Shown: positions 58,659 through 64,000 of the stretch, piece by piece
How positions within the stretch are numbered: position 1 is the first letter of the stretch
Layout of the letters: each line of letters begins with the position of its first letter
From: JAEUPI01 sp963814435
GTDB lineage: Bacteria; Pseudomonadota; Gammaproteobacteria; Burkholderiales; Burkholderiaceae_C
Length of the DNA: 64,000 nt
NCBI GenBank assembly: GCA_963814435.1
Contig: CAWFCV010000001.1
Coordinates: 1-64,000 of the forward strand
Direction of reading: 5' to 3'
Notes under the pieces: model-generated
Seen by the model: only the letters and a program-made list of their open reading frames with translations
Told to the model about the DNA's origin: nothing
Databases searched by the model: none
Made by a program: the position numbers and the translations under genes

Positions 58659-59936
58659 CTACTTCTTGGCCACCGTGATCGCGGGCTCGTCCTTCTTGCC
58701 CTTGTTCTCGGGGATGTACGGGCTCCACGGATTGGCGCGCACCGGGCCCGGCGTCTTCCACACCACGTTGAACTGACCATCGGCCTTGATCTCGCCGATG
58801 AACACGCTCTTGTGCAGGTGGTGGTTCTTCTCGTCCATCTTCGACGTGATGCCCGACGGTGCGGTGAAGGTCTGCCCGGCCATCGCGGCGATCACCTTGT
58901 CGGTATCGGTGCTCTTGGCCTTCTCGACGGCCTGCTTCCACATCATGATGCCGATGTAGGTGGCCTCCATCGGGTCGTTGGTCAGCGGCTTGTCCTTGTG
59001 GCCGGCGATGCCCTTGGCCTTGGCGTAGTCGCTCCACTTCTTGATGAAGGCATCGTTGGTCGGGTTCTTGATCGACTGGAAGTAGTTCCACGCCGCCAGG
59101 TGGCCCTGCAGCGGCTTGGTGTCGACGCCGCGCAACTCTTCCTCACCGACCGAGAACGCGACCACCGGCACGTCGGTGGCCTTCAGGCCCTGGTTGCCGA
59201 GCTCCTTGTAGAACGGCACGTTGGAGTCGCCGTTGATGGTCGACACGACGGCGGTCTTCTTGCCTTCGCTCGCGAACTTCTTGATCTTCGCGATGATGCT
59301 CTGGTAGTCCGCATGGCCGAACGGGGTGTACTCCTCCAGGATGTCGCCATCGGCCACACCCTTGCTGTGCAGGAACGCGCGCAGGATCTTGTTGGTGGTG
59401 CGCGGGTAGACGTAGTCGGTGCCGAGCAGCACCCAGCGCTTGGCCGAGCCGCCGTCCTTGCTCATCAGGTACTCGACGGCCGGAATGGCCTGCTGGTTCG
59501 GCGCCGCGCCGGTGTAGAAGACGTTCTTGCTGAGCTCTTCGCCCTCGTACTGCACCGGGTAGAACAGCAGCGAATTCAGCTCCTCAAACACCGGCAGCAC
59601 GCTCTTGCGCGACACGCTGGTCCAGCAGCCGAAGGTGGCCACGACCTTGTCCTTGCTGATCAGCTGGCGCGCCTTCTCGGCGAACAGCGGCCAGTTCGAT
59701 GCCGGGTCCACCACCACCGGCTCGAGCTTCTTGCCGAGCACGCCGCCCTTGGCGTTGATCTCGTCGATCGCCATCAGCACGGTGTCCTTCAGCACCGTCT
59801 CCGAAATGGCCATCGTGCCCGACAGCGAATGCAGCACACCGACCTTGATGGTCTCCTGGGCGAACACCGGGAGCGACATCGCCCCGGACAACGCAACGGC
59901 GGCGCTCACCGCCTTGAGCGCGAAACGACGATTCAT
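58659..59936 (-). CDS. urtA: Urea ABC transporter substrate-binding protein UrtA
   Basis: A 425-residue periplasmic binding protein with a signal peptide ending at SLPVFAQET. The mature protein shows ETIKVGVLHSLSGTMAISE, GCWTSVSRKSVLPVFEELN, LLFYPVQYEGEE and VLLGTDYVYPRTTNK, the UrtA hallmark. The start at 59936 follows AGGAGAAGTC. It is the first gene of the urt operon and lies divergent from ureA across a gap with sigma-54-type promoters on both strands. Expression should rise under nitrogen limitation. Confidence 0.96.
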   Translation of the reverse strand: MNRRFALKAVSAAVALSGAMSLPVFAQETIKVGVLHSLSGTMAISETVLKDTVLMAIDEINAKGGVLGKKLEPVVVDPASNWPLFAEKARQLISKDKVVATFGCWTSVSRKSVLPVFEELNSLLFYPVQYEGEELSKNVFYTGAAPNQQAIPAVEYLMSKDGGSAKRWVLLGTDYVYPRTTNKILRAFLHSKGVADGDILEEYTPFGHADYQSIIAKIKKFASEGKKTAVVSTINGDSNVPFYKELGNQGLKATDVPVVAFSVGEEELRGVDTKPLQGHLAAWNYFQSIKNPTNDAFIKKWSDYAKAKGIAGHKDKPLTNDPMEATYIGIMMWKQAVEKAKSTDTDKVIAAMAGQTFTAPSGITSKMDEKNHHLHKSVFIGEIKADGQFNVVWKTPGPVRANPWSPYIPENKGKKDEPAITVAKK

Positions 59937-59993
59937 GCTGACTTCTCCTGTGAAAGGGCCCGAGGCAGGGCGTGTGGTCCTCGATCCTGCTGG

Positions 59994-60009
59994 TGCAAGC
60001 GCCGTGCCA
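59994..60009 (-). promoter_or_regulatory. urtA: Sigma-54 promoter for urtA
   Basis: On the minus strand the sequence is TGGCAC, GGCGC, TTGCA, a full match to the -24/-12 consensus with GG and GC 12 bases apart. The predicted start of transcription is about 45-50 bases upstream of the urtA ATG. An NtrC-type activator is expected to work with it. Confidence 0.75.
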
Positions 60010-60065
60010 ACGCCGCCGCCACGAGCAGGCCGGGCGATCGCATCGTTGCGGCACCACAAGCGGGC

Positions 60066-60086
60066 GCACCGGCTCGAAACTGGTGC
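60066..60086. promoter_or_regulatory. GCACC/GGTGC inverted pair, candidate activator site
   Basis: GCACC (60066-60070) and GGTGC (60082-60086) are inverted half-sites of the NtrC motif, and another GCACC occurs at 60051. Spacing is 11 bases rather than five, so this is a weak candidate. It sits between the two sigma-54 promoters, where an enhancer would be expected. Confidence 0.3.
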
Positions 60087-60126
60087 GGCAGCAGCCGGAG
60101 CAGCGCAGAAGCCCCGGCACAGTGCA

Positions 60127-60142
60127 TGGCATGCGGCTTGCA
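60127..60142 (+). promoter_or_regulatory. ureA: Sigma-54 promoter for ureA
   Basis: TGGCAT, GCGGC, TTGCA matches the -24/-12 consensus with one change (T for C at the last base of the -24 element), and GG and GC are correctly spaced. It ends 50 bases upstream of the ureA ATG. It faces away from the urtA promoter. Confidence 0.6.
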
Positions 60143-60192
60143 CACCGGATGCACAATCAGGCCCGCGCACGACGAATCGGTGCGCCCGCTGT

Positions 60193-60495
60193 ATGGAACT
60201 CACGCCCCGCGAGAAAGACAAGCTGCTGATCTTCACCGCCGCGCTGCTGGCCGAGCGGCGCCGTGCGCGGGGGCTCAAGCTGAATGTGCCGGAGGCGGTG
60301 GCGCTGATCAGTTCGGCCATCATGGAAGGCGCACGCGACGGCAAGTCGGTGGCGCAGCTGATGGGCGAGGGCAAGGCCGTGCTGGCACGCGCCGACGTGA
60401 TGGACGGCGTGGCCGAGATGATCCCGGAGATCCAGGTCGAGGCCACGTTTCCCGACGGCACGAAACTGGTGACCGTGCACCAACCGATCGTATGA
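60193..60495 (+). CDS. ureA: Urease gamma subunit UreA
   Basis: A 100-residue urease subunit. It starts MELTPREKDKLLIFTAALLAERR and ends with EIQVEATFPDGTKLVTVHQPI, as expected. It contributes to the (UreABC)3 enzyme that hydrolyses urea to ammonia and carbamate. The start is the ATG at 60193. It is divergent from urtA and is followed by a REP-like repeat, then a small His-rich gene and ureB. No other ure accessory gene is adjacent. Confidence 0.96.
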   Translation: MELTPREKDKLLIFTAALLAERRRARGLKLNVPEAVALISSAIMEGARDGKSVAQLMGEGKAVLARADVMDGVAEMIPEIQVEATFPDGTKLVTVHQPIV

Positions 60496-60575
60496 CCCCC
60501 CCGAAGCGGCCTGGCGGCCGCCTCCCCCCAGGGGGCGACACCAGCGGCCCGGCAGAGCCGGCTCCGCGGTGTTTG
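60492..60575 (+). repeat. Intra-operon GC hairpin repeat, copy 2 (REP-like)
   Basis: Starting in the ureA stop codon, TGACCCCCCCGAAGCGGCCTGG, CTCCCCCCAGGGGGCGACACC and CCGGCAGAGCCGGCTCC match copies at 11787 and 26541 in the same order. It lies in the gap between ureA and the small His-rich gene. Confidence 0.8.
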
Positions 60576-60602
60576 CTTGAACACAGACGCGAGGAGAAGG
60601 CG

Positions 60603-60767
60603 ATGAAATCGTTGTTGTGGTTGTTGGCCGTCGGTCCAGCACCGCTGGCGGTCGCGCACGAGGGTCACGGTCTGTCCGGCGCGCACTGGCACGCGGGCGA
60701 CGCCTTCGGCTTTGCTGTGCTCGGACTCGCGATGGCACTTGCGGTGTGGGCCTCGCGGCGCAAGTGA
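60603..60767 (+). CDS. Small His-rich membrane protein between ureA and ureB
   Basis: A 54-residue protein preceded by GAGGAGAAGGCG. It has a signal peptide (MKSLLWLLAVGPAPLAVA), then HEGHGLSGAHWHAGD with four His in 12 residues, then one membrane helix ending in RRK. The order is an N-terminal signal, a His-rich periplasmic loop and an anchor. HupE/UreJ nickel carriers have a His-rich segment near the start, but this protein is far shorter. It could bind nickel for urease. No named family is recognised. It lies four bases upstream of ureB. Confidence 0.75.
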   Translation: MKSLLWLLAVGPAPLAVAHEGHGLSGAHWHAGDAFGFAVLGLAMALAVWASRRK

Positions 60768-60771
60768 CGCG

Positions 60772-61077
60772 ATGATTCCCGGAGAACTGTTCACCGAGCC
60801 GGGCGAGCACGCACTCAACCCGGGCCGCCGCACGCTCACGCTGGTAGTCGAGAACAGCGGTGATCGTCCAATCCAGGTGGGCTCGCACTACCACTTCGCC
60901 GAAACCAACGCAGCGTTGAAGTTCGATCGAGCTGCTGCACGCGGCATGCGCCTGAACATCGCCTCGGGCACCGCGGTGCGCTTCGAACCGGGACAGCAAC
61001 GCACGGTAGAGCTGGTGGACTACGCCGGTGCGCGGCAGGTCTACGGGTTTCGCGGTCTGGTGCAAGGTCGGCTCTAG
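60772..61077 (+). CDS. ureB: Urease beta subunit UreB
   Basis: A 101-residue urease subunit with MIPGELFTEPGEHALNPGR at the start, VGSHYHFAETNAALKFDRAAARGMRLNIASGTAVRFEPGQ in the middle and VYGFRGLVQGRL at the end. These are the invariant UreB blocks (quoted from runs seen in the protein). The gene starts four bases after the small His-rich gene. It is followed by a 448-base gap with a strong palindrome before ureC, unlike the tight ureABC order elsewhere. Confidence 0.96.
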   Translation: MIPGELFTEPGEHALNPGRRTLTLVVENSGDRPIQVGSHYHFAETNAALKFDRAAARGMRLNIASGTAVRFEPGQQRTVELVDYAGARQVYGFRGLVQGRL

Positions 61078-61134
61078 GATGAGGCAAGCGACGATGATCC
61101 GCTTTGCGACGCGGCGCGCCGCAGGTTCTCCTTG

Positions 61135-61459
61135 CGGCCCGATGCGGGTATTCGCCTTGCGTGAGACTGGACATTCGACGATCGAGCGGGGGCGCAGCCA
61201 CGGGCGGGCAACCGCCGGGGCTCATGCGTCCCTAAATCACCCCGTCGGCCGCCCACCCGCGGCTGCGCCCGAACCACCGCGGCAGTCCACGGACGCACGA
61301 CCTGCGCACGGCGGCGATGCCATGGGCAACGCGGCGGGCCGAGGGCCGGGCGACGATTTAGGGACGCATGAGGAGTCCGGCCCTCGGCCTGCCGCGTTGC
61401 TGGCTCGGTCGTCGAAGGTCTGCATTCAAGCCGCAGACCGAACTGCCCGCATCGGGCCG
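61135..61459. repeat. Complex palindrome between ureB and ureC (island D)
   Basis: The 448-base gap 61078-61525 has no gene. Three inverted repeats are visible. Outer GGCCCGATGCGGG (61135-61147) pairs with CCCGCATCGGGCC (61447-61459). CTCATGCGTCCCTAAATC (61221-61238) pairs perfectly with 61355-61372. GCAACGCGGCGGGCCGAGGGCCGG (61326-61349) pairs with 61377-61400 with one mismatch. The second and third pairs cross, as in a pseudoknot or a switch between alternative folds. It may affect the ureB-ureC transcript or be a mobile palindrome. Confidence 0.8.
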
Positions 61460-61525
61460 AAAGCGCGCAGTCGGTGAGAGGCGTCGATCGACTCGGGGCA
61501 CAAGCAGTGCGATGGGGCCGCTGAG

Positions 61526-63286
<1,761 letters not shown>

Positions 63287-63469
63287 GCGTTCTGTCAGGC
63301 GCACAGCGCTCGACCGGGCTCCCGCTGGACGAACGGGCGGGAAGGCTCTAGCATCGCTCGGCTGGCTAACGCTGTCCGGAAGCGAACATGGCGAGCTTGC
63401 GCGAAGTCCAGAACGCAAGACGCGGGCCTGCCGTTCGCGATTCATCACTCCCACGCTACGGAGAAAAAG

Positions 63470-64000
63470 ATGACTTCAAGCAAGAGGATTTCGCGGCGCC
63501 GCTTTCTCGCCACGACGGCTGCCACTTCGGCGGCAACGCTCGCGCCGCCCTTCATACGCGGCGCGCACGCCGCGGGCTCGCTGGCGGTCGGTTTCTGGGA
63601 CCACTGGGTGCCCGGCGCCAACGACACGCTCACCAAGCTCTGCAACGAATGGGCGGCGAAGGAGAAGGTCGACGTCAAGATCGACTACATCACCTCGCAG
63701 GGCGACAAGCTGCTGCTGACCATCGCCGCCGAGTCGCAGGCGAAATCGGGCCACGACATCCTCGCAGTTTCCGAACTGGATGGCCGTCGATCAGGCGAAG
63801 AACCTGGAGCCGGTCGACGACATCGATGAATGTCGCGCTGATCGCCAAGTACGGCAACGCGACCGCGGTCGTCGAATACCTCGGCAAGCAGGACGGCCAC
63901 TGGGTCGCAGTCCCGGCCACGACCGGCAGCCAGATCAAGGGGCCGTGCGGGCGCATCGATCTGCTTCAAGCAGTACGCCGGGCTCGATGTCGTCAAGATG
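63470..64000 (+). CDS. Tat-exported extracellular solute-binding protein (partial, three frame breaks)
   Basis: The N-terminal part of a binding protein for an ABC transporter, with a twin-arginine signal peptide (SRRRFLATTAATSAATLAPPF) and mature start AAGSLAVGFWDHWVPGAND. It is the family-1 solute-binding type. The frame breaks near 63767, 63825 and 63964. Each is repaired by removing one base, giving HDILAFPTWMAVDQAKNLEPVDD, then MNVALIAKYGNATAVVEYLG and IDLFKQYAGLDVVKM. The gene runs off the window end, so permease genes may follow. The high rate of breaks here suggests low-quality sequence at an end. Confidence 0.85.

Noticed and set aside
60010..60126. Full NtrC binding site between urtA and ureA
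   Set aside because: Half-sites are present but the 11-base spacing does not match the usual 5-base spacer. Kept only as a weak feature.

Overview
The window is GC-rich chromosomal DNA, most likely from a Burkholderiales betaproteobacterium of the Rubrivivax/Leptothrix/Methylibium type. This is inferred from codon use, a Bug-family tricarboxylate binding protein, the RNTG-ending PEP carboxylase, the PuuD/PuuE purine route, an NsrR/NnrS/DnrO nitric oxide cluster, and Comamonadaceae-like intergenic repeats. No rRNA, tRNA, CRISPR array, insertion sequence or prophage was seen. The DNA reads as core and niche metabolism rather than a mobile island.

Layout. 1-2975: 3' end of a sensor kinase, a Do-like periplasmic protease and a small exported protein. 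2998-5821: PEP carboxylase. 6358-13328: an indolepyruvate oxidoreductase pair followed by a TRAP transporter. 13528-17316: metalloprotease-like, hydrolase, transglutaminase and small envelope-stress genes. 17529-21811: a sensor kinase with a stand-alone receiver, class II fumarase and a trypsin-like protease. 22605-35026: purine catabolism (urate/xanthine permease, PuuD, hydroxyisourate hydrolase, GntR regulator, PuuE allantoinase, fused UraD-AllC, M20 peptidase, deaminase, UreD, nucleoside hydrolase). 35096-38503: a SAM/cyclase/ATPase/TPR signalling protein. 38725-45810: a nitric oxide and low-oxygen cluster (Crp/Fnr, FmdE-like, DnrO-like, phospholipase D, cupin, DUF2249, hemerythrin, NsrR, then divergent NnrS and ferredoxin). 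45908-54159: phosphotransferase, two glycosyltransferases, GST, ECF sigma with serine/threonine kinase, and a dihaem peroxidase-like lipoprotein. 54207-63286: urea ABC transporter (urtABCDE) divergent from urease ureA-small protein-ureB-ureC. 63470-end: a Tat-exported ABC binding protein.

How the genes work together. The purine block can take urate to hydroxyisourate, OHCU, allantoin, allantoate and ureido products. The urt/ure block imports urea and hydrolyses it, so one stretch covers most of a purine-to-ammonia nitrogen scavenging route. UreD lies inside the purine block about 27 kb from ureABC, and ureEFG and xanthine dehydrogenase are not in the window. The urtA/ureA divergent gap carries sigma-54-type promoters on both strands, which fits nitrogen control. 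The NO block carries NsrR-type palindromes between nsrR and nnrS.

Two cross-cutting observations matter. First, about twelve single-base frame breaks interrupt otherwise conserved genes. All but one are repaired by removing one base, often from a short homopolymer, so sequencing or assembly error is the likeliest cause. Second, four long gene-free islands (about 5.8-6.3, 21.8-22.6, 28.8-29.2 and 61.1-61.5 kb) are large imperfect palindromes. Two of them are copies in opposite orientation. A short GC-rich hairpin repeat recurs just after stop codons inside operons.
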